Below are positions 16,827 through 24,593 of a DNA stretch of 64,000 nt, piece after piece. The translations under genes and the position numbers were made by a program. The notes beneath the pieces are model-generated. The model saw nothing but the letters and a program-made list of their open reading frames with translations. It ran no database searches and was not told the origin of the DNA. The stretch is from an uncultured Eubacteriales bacterium. Its GTDB lineage: Bacteria > Bacillota > Clostridia > Oscillospirales > Acutalibacteraceae. The DNA is taken from NCBI GenBank assembly GCA_934488615.1, contig CAKSSJ010000007.1, positions 1-64,000 of the forward strand, written 5' to 3'. The first letter of the stretch is position 1. Every line of letters starts with the position of its first letter.

Positions 16827-17921
16827 ATGAAAACGTTCAAAAAAATTCTGGCGCTTGTTCTTGTTGCCGTGCTCTGCTTCGCGCTTGCTTCGTGCAGCAT
16901 GGTTGACGACACAGACATTACAAAGGACAACATCAAAATCGGCGTTGTTCTCCCGGGTCAGCGTGACGATGCGGATGACTATGTTCCCGATCTTTCCACT
17001 CTCCTGTGTGTTTCCGCTATCAACGACCTCACATCATTCGGCGCAGGCATAAACAGTGACAGATTTCAGTATGTTGAAAAGGTTGACCCCTCCGACGAGC
17101 AGGCGGCATATGACGCTATACAGACGCTCACAAACCGCGAATGTTCGGTTATCTTCCTTGCAGATCATGGCTATGCATCGGCTGTAAGCAAGTTTGCTTC
17201 GTCCAAAGATGCTTCCGAAAACTCCAAGGTTCAGTACATTGTATATAACGGCGAGGACAACGGAAAGAATATTCATTCCTATAAGGCTAACATCTCGGGC
17301 GCGGTTTATCTCTCAGGTATCGTTGCAGGACTCAAGGCCAAGGAGCTCAAGGTTCCGAAGATCGGCTATCTTCTCAAGTCAGCGAACGACATCGCTCTTC
17401 TCAATGCCTTTGCACTCGGTGCAGAATCGGTTTACTCCAACGTTAAGATCGACGCAAGAGTATGCAAGGACGTCAAGACAGACTGTCATACGCTTGTTGC
17501 AAACGGCAACGTTGTAATTGCGTCAGACTTCTATAGCCAGGAAATCGCAGAAAACCGCGAGGACGCATTCTTCTGCGGCTTCGGTTCGGATAAGCTTGCC
17601 GACAGTGAAGGCTTCCTCTGCGCTCCGCGTTATGATTTCACTCAGTATTATCTCGACACAATAAATGAGATAATCAACTTTGACGATGTTGAATACGACA
17701 AGGACGGCAAGGAAATCGACAAGACAAATGCTCTTCCCGAGATTCCCGCATTTGAAGGAAGCTACAAGGCAGGCACAACATATCTTTCAAAGCTCGGCAC
17801 ATCCGTTGCCGCAGGCACAAAGGAAGCTGTTGATTCCGCCGAGGGCATGATCCTCAACGGAACCCTCTCTCAGAAGGTCAGCGCAACAGTTCCCGTTGCA
17901 GGTGTTACGGTTACAAAATAA
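16827..17921 (+). CDS. BMP-family substrate-binding lipoprotein
   Basis: A 364-residue exported lipoprotein: a basic start, a hydrophobic helix and a lipobox ending ALASC with Cys at about 23. The mature part resembles the basic membrane protein (PnrA/Med) family of periplasmic-binding folds, with IKIGVVLPG at the first strand and GYLSGIVAGL-like ligand-pocket helix SGAVYLSGIVAGLKAK. Relatives bind purine nucleosides for ABC import. No BMP-type permease or ATPase is adjacent; the ABC exporter upstream is divergent and of another class. The AAGGAGG ribosome site is strong. Confidence 0.75.
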   Translation: MKTFKKILALVLVAVLCFALASCSMVDDTDITKDNIKIGVVLPGQRDDADDYVPDLSTLLCVSAINDLTSFGAGINSDRFQYVEKVDPSDEQAAYDAIQTLTNRECSVIFLADHGYASAVSKFASSKDASENSKVQYIVYNGEDNGKNIHSYKANISGAVYLSGIVAGLKAKELKVPKIGYLLKSANDIALLNAFALGAESVYSNVKIDARVCKDVKTDCHTLVANGNVVIASDFYSQEIAENREDAFFCGFGSDKLADSEGFLCAPRYDFTQYYLDTINEIINFDDVEYDKDGKEIDKTNALPEIPAFEGSYKAGTTYLSKLGTSVAAGTKEAVDSAEGMILNGTLSQKVSATVPVAGVTVTK

Positions 17922-17936
17922 CATTGAATAACAATT

Positions 17937-17967
17937 AAGACGGAGGTCATACGATCTCCGTCTTTTA
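17937..17967 (+). terminator. Terminator of the BMP-type gene
   Basis: AAGACGGAG / CTCCGTCTT, 9-bp stem, 10-nt loop, then TT. The opposite strand may also serve the yfcE gene. Confidence 0.8.
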
Positions 17968-17977
17968 TTCTGCTTAT

Positions 17978-18520
17978 TTATATTGTATATTCCTTTAAAG
18001 TATTGCCGTCAAAGTCCTTCCAAAGGAAAGCTCCGTTTTCAAATATCATGTATCCGTGGTGGCTGTTCTCCTTGGGAATGGATACCGAACCGGGGTTCAT
18101 GTATACATAGCTCTCATGCTCAACGCACTTCGGCACATGGGTATGACCGTGAAGCAGTATATCGCCCTCCTTCATCGGCGGCAGATTATTCTCGTTATAA
18201 ACATGTCCGTGGGTAAAATATATCATTTTTTTGCCGAGGTCAAGTAGCGCATAATCTGCAAGCACTGGAAAATCCAGCACCATCTGATCGACTTCAGCCT
18301 CGCAGTTTCCCCTGACGCAGAGAATATCATCCTTCATTTCATTGAGCATCGTGATAACCGATTTCGGTGCATATTCATCGGGCAGATCGTTTCTCGGACC
18401 GTGATAAAGCACATCGCCGAGCAGAATAAGTCTGTCCGCCTTTTCTTCCTTATATTTTTCAACAAGCCTGCGGCACCAGTACGCACTGCCGTGAATATCC
18501 GATGCAATCATCCATTTCAT
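17978..18520 (-). CDS. yfcE: YfcE-type phosphodiesterase
   Basis: A 180-residue calcineurin-fold metallophosphoesterase of the YfcE/MJ0936 group. All metal motifs are present: SDIHG, LLGDVLYHG, VRGNCE and HGHTHVP. Substrates of the group in vivo are unclear; they hydrolyse phosphodiesters in vitro. The ATG at 18520 is preferred over the upstream TTG (18526) because GGAGGAG is better spaced to it. It follows the LysR gene with no gap, so the two are probably cotranscribed. Confidence 0.9.
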   Translation of the reverse strand: MKWMIASDIHGSAYWCRRLVEKYKEEKADRLILLGDVLYHGPRNDLPDEYAPKSVITMLNEMKDDILCVRGNCEAEVDQMVLDFPVLADYALLDLGKKMIYFTHGHVYNENNLPPMKEGDILLHGHTHVPKCVEHESYVYMNPGSVSIPKENSHHGYMIFENGAFLWKDFDGNTLKEYTI

Positions 18521-18522
18521 GC

Positions 18523-19461
18523 TCAAATCTCCTCCTCGCCGAATGTTTCGCGCTTTGATTTTACAAGCTCTTCAATAAACATCTTATCCAAATCGGAAAG
18601 ACTGTAGTCCCTGCGGTGAATAAGCACGTCCTTATAGATGCGCTTGTTATCAACGCAGTAGCGCTGAACCAGTCCGTAGCGATCAAGCAGGCTCTGCGGA
18701 ATAGGTGACGACCACATAAACGTCTCGTGATTTTCCGAAAGCAGCTCAAACTGGCTCGCGCGTTCGAATATAAATATTTTTCTGTCCGAATTGTCGGGCA
18801 GCTCTTCTTTTTTTACCTGCGAAAGCGGAAGCGACGGAACATACGGGTCGGCATGGGCAATCATAACAAGGTCGCGCAAATCGTCATATGTTACCTCTTC
18901 CTTTTGCGCAAGAGGACTTTCCCTGTGCATCAGGAGCTTGTAGCGGAACTCGGTTATAAGCTCATATTCCATGCCCTTTTCGTCCATCATGCTCTTGTAG
19001 TATTTATCATAGCTCTCGGCATAGCGTATTATTCCGAGCTTAAATTCATCGTTAAGAATATTTTTAATTGCACGCAGTGCGTTTGTTTCCTTATAAAACA
19101 GCTCGGACTGCTCCCCGTTTTTGATCAGCTTTGAAAACTGTGCAAAAGCGGCGGCAACGTAGCTGGCTCTCGGCGCAGAGAGCGAAAACTGCAATTTACC
19201 GACATGCTCGCCGTTAAACATGCTCTCAATATCGTCAACCTGTCTGAGCACACTTTTTGCATACCTTACAAAAACCTCTCCGTCAGGCGTCAGGAACATT
19301 CCCTTTGCGCTTCTTTCAAAAAGTGCCGTTCCGAGACCTGCCTCCAAATCCTTAATGGCACGGCTGAGCGCCGACTGACCGACAAAAAGCTTCTCGGCGG
19401 CCTTGTTGATAGATTTTGTTTCCGCTATTTCAACGGCATATTTCATGTGTAACAGGTTCAT
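18523..19461 (-). CDS. LysR-family transcriptional regulator
   Basis: A 312-residue LysR protein. The N-terminal winged HTH spans about 1-60 with SINKAAEKLFVGQSALSRAI and GTALFER; the rest is an effector-binding domain. The effector is unknown. It ends directly at the start of the yfcE-like gene and is transcribed away from recA. LysR proteins usually control a divergent neighbour, but here the next rightward unit is the small toxin-antitoxin locus, so the target is unclear. Confidence 0.9.
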   Translation of the reverse strand: MNLLHMKYAVEIAETKSINKAAEKLFVGQSALSRAIKDLEAGLGTALFERSAKGMFLTPDGEVFVRYAKSVLRQVDDIESMFNGEHVGKLQFSLSAPRASYVAAAFAQFSKLIKNGEQSELFYKETNALRAIKNILNDEFKLGIIRYAESYDKYYKSMMDEKGMEYELITEFRYKLLMHRESPLAQKEEVTYDDLRDLVMIAHADPYVPSLPLSQVKKEELPDNSDRKIFIFERASQFELLSENHETFMWSSPIPQSLLDRYGLVQRYCVDNKRIYKDVLIHRRDYSLSDLDKMFIEELVKSKRETFGEEEI

Positions 19462-19583
19462 ACGTCAGCCTCCGTTTGTTTTCCGATATTATATAGTATA
19501 TCATAAAAAGAGTTTTTTTCAATAGAAAGTGCCGTGAAGCAGGTATTTTTTCAGCATGAATAAAGGGTTTAATGATATAAGCC

Positions 19584-19612
19584 TTGACAAAATAAAGCCT
19601 ATGCCATATAAT
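19584..19612 (+). promoter_or_regulatory. Antitoxin RNA promoter, perfect consensus
   Basis: TTGACA (19584-19589), 17-bp spacer, TATAAT (19607-19612). It drives the short RNA that ends at the terminator 19667-19713. No open frame follows it. Confidence 0.85.
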
Positions 19613-19618
19613 AAAGAT

Positions 19619-19713
19619 GCAAAGGGTGCACTACCGATAGACGGTTACGCCCTCATAGTTTCGGCTAAGAAATAACCGCTACTTTTGGACGAGTAGGGCG
19701 GTTATTTCTTTTT
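19619..19713 (+). ncRNA. Predicted antisense antitoxin RNA of a type I system
   Basis: A transcript of about 95 nt from a perfect promoter to a strong terminator, with no ribosome site or ORF. Its 3' end overlaps the 3' end of the convergent toxin gene, the geometry of TxpA/RatA-type systems where the antisense RNA pairs with the toxin mRNA tail. Its 5' half (19628-19647) repeats, in inverted orientation, a motif in the toxin mRNA leader (19830-19855). Boundaries are inferred from the promoter and terminator. Confidence 0.7.
19667..19713. terminator. Shared bidirectional terminator of toxin and antitoxin
   Basis: A perfect 13-bp stem, AAGAAATAACCGC (19667-19679) with GCGGTTATTTCTT (19698-19710), and a T-run to 19713. 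The right arm includes the last codons and stop of the toxin gene, so both transcripts end within the same hairpin. Confidence 0.85.
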
Positions 19714-19800
19714 ATATGCAAGGATCGCAACAAAGGTTGTCACAAGTCCGATAATTACAAGCTCAAATGAAAATAAATTCTCATATGTAACATATTGCAT
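19702..19800 (-). CDS. Small hydrophobic type I toxin (holin-like, TxpA/BsrE class)
   Basis: A 32-residue peptide starting MQYVTYENLFSFELV, with one membrane helix and a basic end AYKKK. This is the pattern of the Firmicutes holin-like toxin family, whose opening VTYExL motif matches. The ATG at 19800 follows a very strong AAGGGGGTGAT site; longer in-frame reading to 19893 has no ribosome site and would include the promoter. Such peptides insert in the membrane and depolarise it when overproduced. Toxicity here is inferred. Confidence 0.8.
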   Translation of the reverse strand: MQYVTYENLFSFELVIIGLVTTFVAILAYKKK

Positions 19801-19857
19801 AATATCACCCCCTTGCGAGGGCAAAGAGTGTAACCGCCTACCGCATTGGTAGTGCCA
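19801..19857 (-). promoter_or_regulatory. Toxin mRNA leader with hairpins over the ribosome site
   Basis: The leader of about 57 nt can form CUACC-aaugc-GGUAG and then CCCU-cgca-AGGG. The second hairpin pairs the 5' part of the Shine-Dalgarno sequence, which would limit translation of the primary transcript, as known for other type I toxins. Confidence 0.5.
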
Positions 19858-19864
19858 CGAATGC

Positions 19865-19893
19865 ATTATATATGACAATGACCGGCTTATCAA
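19865..19893 (-). promoter_or_regulatory. Toxin gene promoter
   Basis: Minus-strand TTGATA (19888-19893), 17-bp spacer, TATAAT (19865-19870). Confidence 0.8.
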
Positions 19894-19946
19894 TATTCGA
19901 CTTTTTTCGATTGCAATAAAATTTTTCTGAAATTATTTAAAAGATA

Positions 19947-19975
19947 TTGCATTTTCTGCGGTTTTATAGTATAAT
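19947..19975 (+). promoter_or_regulatory. recA promoter
   Basis: TTGCAT (19947-19952), 17-bp spacer, TATAAT (19970-19975). Confidence 0.8.
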
Positions 19976-19984
19976 ATAGTCCAT

Positions 19985-19998
19985 CGAACATTTGTACG
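19985..19998 (+). promoter_or_regulatory. Candidate LexA (SOS) operator at recA
   Basis: CGAACATTTGTACG has the GAAC-N4-GTTC form of the Gram-positive SOS box with one mismatch (GTAC), and lies at the expected transcription start, 10 bp after the -10. Confidence 0.6.
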
Positions 19999-20017
19999 GA
20001 TACGGAGTGTGATTAAA

Positions 20018-21142
20018 GTGGCTGATAAACAGAAGGCTCTTGAAACGGCTATCGCTCAGCTTGAAAAACAATACGGTAAAGGAACGGTCATGCGTCTCGG
20101 ACAGAACGTTGCCATGAACGTTGAGGCTATCTCAACCGGTTCAATGGCTCTCGATGCCGCAACGGGTATCGGCGGACTTCCCAAGGGCAGAATCGTCGAA
20201 ATATACGGACCAGAATCCTCGGGTAAAACTACGCTCGCACTGCATGCGGTTGCAGAGGCTCAGAAAGCAGGCGGTGAAGCCGCTTTCATTGACGCGGAGC
20301 ATGCCCTCGACCCCGTTTACGCCGCAAACCTCGGCGTTGACGTTGATTCATTGCTTGTTTCTCAGCCTGATAACGGCGAGCAGGCGCTTGAAATCGCCGA
20401 GGCTCTCGTTCGTTCGGGTGCCATTGACATTGTTGTTGTTGACTCGGTTGCCGCCCTTGTTCCCCGCTCGGAAATCGAGGGTGATATGGGTGATTCACAC
20501 GTCGGTCAGCACGCAAGGCTTATGTCGCAGGCGCTCAGAAAGCTTGCAGGTGCAATCAACAAATCCAATACAATTATTATATTCATAAATCAGCTCCGTG
20601 AAAAAATCGGTGTTATGTACGGCAACCCCGAGACAACAACGGGCGGACGTGCACTGAAATTCTACGCCTCCATGCGTATGGACGTCAGAAAGACCGAAAC
20701 AATCAAGGGCACGAACGGCGAATTTATCGGTTCAAGAACGCGAGTCAAGATCGTCAAAAACAAGGTCGCTCCGCCGTTTAAAGAGGCTGAATTTGACATC
20801 ATCTACGGCGAGGGTATTTCCAAGGTCGGCGAGCTTCTTGATATCGCGGTTGCGATGGATATTATCCACAAGAGCGGCGCATGGTTCTCTTACGGCGATT
20901 CCCGTCTCGGACAGGGCCGCGAGAATGTTAAGGAGCTTTTGAAGAACGATCAGGCTCTTTATGAGGATGTTAAGGCAAAGGTTTATGCCGACAAGGAAAA
21001 AATGATTCAGGCATGCAAGTCGGGCGTTTCCAAGAAGGGCGCAAAGGGCAAGGCCGCCGCTAAATCTTCCGCCGCCGATGAGGCACCTGCCGAAAACATA
21101 TCCGCCAAAGCAAAGCTTGATATAGCTGTTGACGACGAATAA
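20018..21142 (+). CDS. recA: Recombinase RecA
   Basis: A 374-residue RecA, the strand-exchange and SOS coprotease protein. Walker A GPESSGKTT, the IVVVDSVAALVPRSE strand, loop-2 region INQLREKIGVMYGNPETTTGG and ALKFYAS are all present, with a variable Ala/Lys-rich C-terminus. The GTG at 20018 is chosen because it gives the canonical start ADKQKALETAI and stands 10 nt after GGAG; the GTG at 20009 is too close to that site. recX follows with a TAATG overlap. Confidence 0.97.
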   Translation: MADKQKALETAIAQLEKQYGKGTVMRLGQNVAMNVEAISTGSMALDAATGIGGLPKGRIVEIYGPESSGKTTLALHAVAEAQKAGGEAAFIDAEHALDPVYAANLGVDVDSLLVSQPDNGEQALEIAEALVRSGAIDIVVVDSVAALVPRSEIEGDMGDSHVGQHARLMSQALRKLAGAINKSNTIIIFINQLREKIGVMYGNPETTTGGRALKFYASMRMDVRKTETIKGTNGEFIGSRTRVKIVKNKVAPPFKEAEFDIIYGEGISKVGELLDIAVAMDIIHKSGAWFSYGDSRLGQGRENVKELLKNDQALYEDVKAKVYADKEKMIQACKSGVSKKGAKGKAAAKSSAADEAPAENISAKAKLDIAVDDE

Positions 21143-21774
21143 TGAAAATCACGGCTAAACGCGGACGCGCAGACAAAATACACATATATATCGACGGAGA
21201 ATATAGGCTGACGGTTGACGAGATTTTCTGGTTTTCCTGCGGCCTTATCTCGGGCGATGAGATCAACGAGGAGGAGCTTACTGCCTTTGAGGAGGCGGCA
21301 GGCTCTCGCCGTGCTTTTAACAGTGCGTTGAACAGCCTCGATTACCGCGATCATTCCGAAAAGGAGATCCGTGCGAAGCTGCTGCGGAAGCACGATGCGG
21401 ACTATGTTGAAGAAGCGATCGAAAGGCTGATCGAGCTTGACCTTATTAACGACGAGCGCTATGCCGAAAACTATGCGCGCGAGCTTTTTGAACACAAGAG
21501 ATTCGGCAGAATGAGAATAATTTCCGAGCTCAGGGCAAAGGGAATATCCTCGGACATTGCAAATGCCGCCGTTGATGAGCTTTTTTCAGAGGAAGAACCC
21601 GATAATATTCAAAGAATAGTTGATATTATCGGCAAAAGATATTATAATAGAATGAATGACGAAGTCGGACGAAAAAAAGTTTTTTCCGCCTTGCAGAGAA
21701 TGGGGTATTCGTTTTCCGATATCCGCGAAGCAATGAGCGAGTTTTCCGACGACGAATATTACGAGGATTATTAA
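21142..21774 (+). CDS. recX: RecA regulator RecX
   Basis: A 210-residue protein made of the three-helix repeats of RecX, which binds the RecA filament and limits or modulates its activity. Recognisable pieces are RAFNSALNSLDYRDHSEKEI, RLIELDLINDERYAENYA and ISSDIANAAVDE. The ATG overlaps the recA stop, so expression is coupled. Length is normal for Firmicutes. Confidence 0.92.
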   Translation: MKITAKRGRADKIHIYIDGEYRLTVDEIFWFSCGLISGDEINEEELTAFEEAAGSRRAFNSALNSLDYRDHSEKEIRAKLLRKHDADYVEEAIERLIELDLINDERYAENYARELFEHKRFGRMRIISELRAKGISSDIANAAVDELFSEEEPDNIQRIVDIIGKRYYNRMNDEVGRKKVFSALQRMGYSFSDIREAMSEFSDDEYYEDY

Positions 21775-21792
21775 ATTGCTAAAGGTGATTTT

Positions 21793-23124
21793 ATGAATTA
21801 CAAGGTTGGAATGATCTCTCTCGGCTGTCCGAAAAACCAGGTTGACGCCGAGCATATGCTTGCAATGATGGATGCCGAGGGCTGGGAAATCGTTGATTAC
21901 GTTGACGGCTGTGATGTCGTTATCGTCAACACCTGCGGCTTTATTGACGACGCAAAAAAGGAAGCTATTGAAAATATTCTTGATATGGTGGAGCTGAAGA
22001 AGGAAGGCGTTATAAGCAAGATAATCGTCACAGGCTGTCTTGCTCAGCGATACAAGGAAGAGATCGTCAAGGAGATTCCCGAGGTTGACGCAGTTATCGG
22101 TATCGGCGCAAACGGCGATATAATCAAAACCGTTGAAGAGGTCATGTCGGGCGTTGACACGATCGAAAGCTATCCGCCGCAGTGTGAGCTTCCGCTTGAG
22201 GGTCAGCGAATTCTCACCACACCGCAGTATTGGGCATATCTGAAAATCGGCGAGGGCTGTTCGAACCGCTGCACCTACTGCACTATTCCCTCAATCAGAG
22301 GAAACATGCGTAGCCGCAGTATGGAAAATGTCATCGACGAGGCAAAACAGCTTGCCGAGCTTGGTGTTAAGGAGCTCATCCTCATCGCTCAGGACACAAC
22401 GAGCTACGGTCTCGACCTTTACGGCGAGCTTAAACTGCCCGAGCTTCTCAACGAGCTTTGCAAGATCGACTCCATCGAATGGATAAGACTGCTTTATTGC
22501 TACCCCGACAGAATTACCGACGAGCTTATCGAAACGATGAAAAATCAGGATAAGGTCGTCAATTATATTGATCTTCCGCTTCAGCATGCGGACGATAAAA
22601 TCCTCAAGGCTATGAACCGCAGAGGCGATCAGGCGCTCATTCGCAGCGTTATTTCAAAGCTGAGAACCGAAATTCCCGATGTTGTTATCAGAACGACATT
22701 TATTGTCGGCTTCCCCGGTGAGGGCGAAGAGGAATTCGAGACGCTTGCCGAATTTGTCAACGAGATTGAATTTGACCGCTTGGGCGTATTCACTTTTTCT
22801 CCGCAGGAGGGCACCCCTGCCTTTGATATGGAGGATCAGGTTGACGACGATGTTAAGGCCCGCCGCGGCGAGATCATAATGCAGGATCAGTACAGCATTA
22901 TGGAGGAAAAGAATAACGAAAAAATCGGCAAAATCTACAAAGTCGTTGTTGAGGAATATGACGGCTATTCCGACAGCTACACGGGCAGGACATACATGGA
23001 TGCTCCCGAAATTGACGGACTTGTTAAGTTCACCTCGCATAAGGATCTTGACATAGGCGATTTTGTTGACGTTGAAATATTTGACGTTGAGGACTATGAC
23101 CTCATTGGCGAGGCAAAGGCTTAA
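21793..23124 (+). CDS. rimO: Ribosomal protein uS12 methylthiotransferase RimO
   Basis: A 443-residue radical-SAM enzyme that methylthiolates an Asp of ribosomal protein S12. The N-terminal UPF0004 domain has SLGCPKNQVDAE and two further cluster cysteines (VNTCGF, VTGCLAQ); the radical-SAM motif is CSNRCTYC near 157-164; a TRAM domain ends the protein. MiaB is the main alternative, but SLGCPKNxVD and the length favour RimO. It lies 18 bp after recX. Confidence 0.94.
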   Translation: MNYKVGMISLGCPKNQVDAEHMLAMMDAEGWEIVDYVDGCDVVIVNTCGFIDDAKKEAIENILDMVELKKEGVISKIIVTGCLAQRYKEEIVKEIPEVDAVIGIGANGDIIKTVEEVMSGVDTIESYPPQCELPLEGQRILTTPQYWAYLKIGEGCSNRCTYCTIPSIRGNMRSRSMENVIDEAKQLAELGVKELILIAQDTTSYGLDLYGELKLPELLNELCKIDSIEWIRLLYCYPDRITDELIETMKNQDKVVNYIDLPLQHADDKILKAMNRRGDQALIRSVISKLRTEIPDVVIRTTFIVGFPGEGEEEFETLAEFVNEIEFDRLGVFTFSPQEGTPAFDMEDQVDDDVKARRGEIIMQDQYSIMEEKNNEKIGKIYKVVVEEYDGYSDSYTGRTYMDAPEIDGLVKFTSHKDLDIGDFVDVEIFDVEDYDLIGEAKA

Positions 23125-23161
23125 TTTGCCCATCAGCACATTGTTAAGGTACGGTATTGAA

Positions 23162-23719
23162 ATGAATTTACCTAATAAAATCACGATTGGCAGAATGTTT
23201 ATCGCACCGATTTTTCTTGCGGTTTATCTCGCCGATATTGAACATAAATTTTTGATCTCCGCAATTATTTTTGCCCTCGGCGCAATAACCGACGCGCTTG
23301 ACGGACGCATTGCGCGAAAAAATCATATCGTCACAAATTTCGGCAAGCTGCTCGACCCGATTGCCGACAAAATGCTCGTAACGGCAGGTCTGCTTGCGTT
23401 CATGAAGGACGGACTTTGCAGCATATGGATAGTGATGATAATACTCACCCGCGACTTCGCGATAACCTCGCTGAGAATGATAGCGGCGGCGCAGAATGTC
23501 GTCATACCCGCAAATATCGGCGGCAAAATCAAAACCGTTATGCAGATGGTTTCGTTCATCGCCGTTATGCTTCTGTGTGAGATTTCAAAGGCATATTCGC
23601 TCGGATTTAACATGAGCCTTGTTTCAAACATTCTCATGGGAGCAACAGCAATAGTTGCCGTTATTTCGGGCATTATATATATCGCAAACGGTTGGAAAAT
23701 AATAAATTTCAAAGAATAA
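23162..23719 (+). CDS. pgsA: CDP-diacylglycerol--glycerol-3-phosphate phosphatidyltransferase
   Basis: A 185-residue integral membrane enzyme that makes phosphatidylglycerol phosphate. The CDP-alcohol phosphotransferase motif is complete: DGRIAR, then GKLLDPIAD, with the conserved Asp residues. It starts MNLPNKITIGRM as is typical for PgsA. The ATG at 23162 is chosen over longer frames that overlap rimO. The ribosome site is weak (AAGGTACGG). It is in the recA-recX-rimO transcription unit. Confidence 0.93.
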   Translation: MNLPNKITIGRMFIAPIFLAVYLADIEHKFLISAIIFALGAITDALDGRIARKNHIVTNFGKLLDPIADKMLVTAGLLAFMKDGLCSIWIVMIILTRDFAITSLRMIAAAQNVVIPANIGGKIKTVMQMVSFIAVMLLCEISKAYSLGFNMSLVSNILMGATAIVAVISGIIYIANGWKIINFKE

Positions 23720-23743
23720 ATCTTTCAGAATGAAGGTGTTATT

Positions 23744-24580
23744 ATGGTTGTTTCTTCGGCAAGACTTATGAAACGAGCCGAAAAAGAAAACTATGCCATC
23801 CCCGCGTTCAACATTGATAACCTTGAATCGGCAATGGCTGTTTCCGAGATTATGCACGAGATGCGTACTCCCGTTATCGTTCAGATGATTCCGAGAACGC
23901 TCAACTACGGCGGAATTGCAATTTACCCTGCCATGATGCGTGAGCTTATGGCTGACTGCCCTGTAGACTATGCCCTGCATCTTGACCATGGCAGCAGTCT
24001 TGCTCTGGCGAAGAAATGCGTTGCGGGCGGCTTTTCCTCCGTTATGTTTGACGGCAGTCTCATGCCGTTTGAGGACAATATAAAATTCACAAAGGAAGTC
24101 ACGGATTTCGCGCTTCCGATGGATGTTTCCGTTGAGGGCGAGCTCGGCACGATCGGCGGCAAGGAGGAGGGCGATACCGACCTCGAAGCCAGTTACACTA
24201 AGGTGAGCGAAGCCGAGGAATTTGTCAGAAGAACGAATGTCAGCACTCTTGCGATCGGAGTCGGCACGGCTCACGGAGTTTACAAGGGAACTCCCCATAT
24301 TAACGTTGAGCGTATAAAGGAGATCCATTCCGCAATTGACACTCCGTTGGTTCTCCACGGCGCATCGGGTCTTTCCGATGAGGTTCTTAAGGACTGCATC
24401 GCCGCAGGTATTACGAAAATCAACTTTGCCACAGAGCTTCGCCAGGCATACACCAACGGCATCAAGGCTGAATTTGCCAAGGATCCCGACGTGTTCGATC
24501 CGAAAATTTATATGCGCGGCGCGATCGACAGCATAAAAGAGGTTCTCAGGCACAAGATAAATATTTGCTATAATATCTGA
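23744..24580 (+). CDS. fba: Class II fructose-bisphosphate aldolase family protein
   Basis: A 278-residue class II (zinc) aldolase. The zinc-binding and catalytic landmarks LHLDHG (about 79-84), VEGELGTIGG (about 129-138), GTAHGVYKG and LHGASGLSDE are present. Glycolytic Fba, tagatose-bisphosphate and other ketose-bisphosphate aldolases share this fold; the glycolytic role is most likely but substrate cannot be fixed from motifs alone. It sits in the pgsA operon, 24 bp downstream, with a GAAGGTG ribosome site. Confidence 0.88.
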   Translation: MVVSSARLMKRAEKENYAIPAFNIDNLESAMAVSEIMHEMRTPVIVQMIPRTLNYGGIAIYPAMMRELMADCPVDYALHLDHGSSLALAKKCVAGGFSSVMFDGSLMPFEDNIKFTKEVTDFALPMDVSVEGELGTIGGKEEGDTDLEASYTKVSEAEEFVRRTNVSTLAIGVGTAHGVYKGTPHINVERIKEIHSAIDTPLVLHGASGLSDEVLKDCIAAGITKINFATELRQAYTNGIKAEFAKDPDVFDPKIYMRGAIDSIKEVLRHKINICYNI

Positions 24581-24593
24581 GGAAGTGAAGAAG

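Noticed and set aside
19702..19893. Longer 63-residue version of the small toxin
   Set aside because: Its extra 31 codons cover the toxin promoter and leader, and only the ATG at 19800 has a ribosome site.
23624..24553. Leftward 309-codon open frame across pgsA and fba
   Set aside because: It is the antisense shadow of two well-supported genes and shows no recognisable domain.
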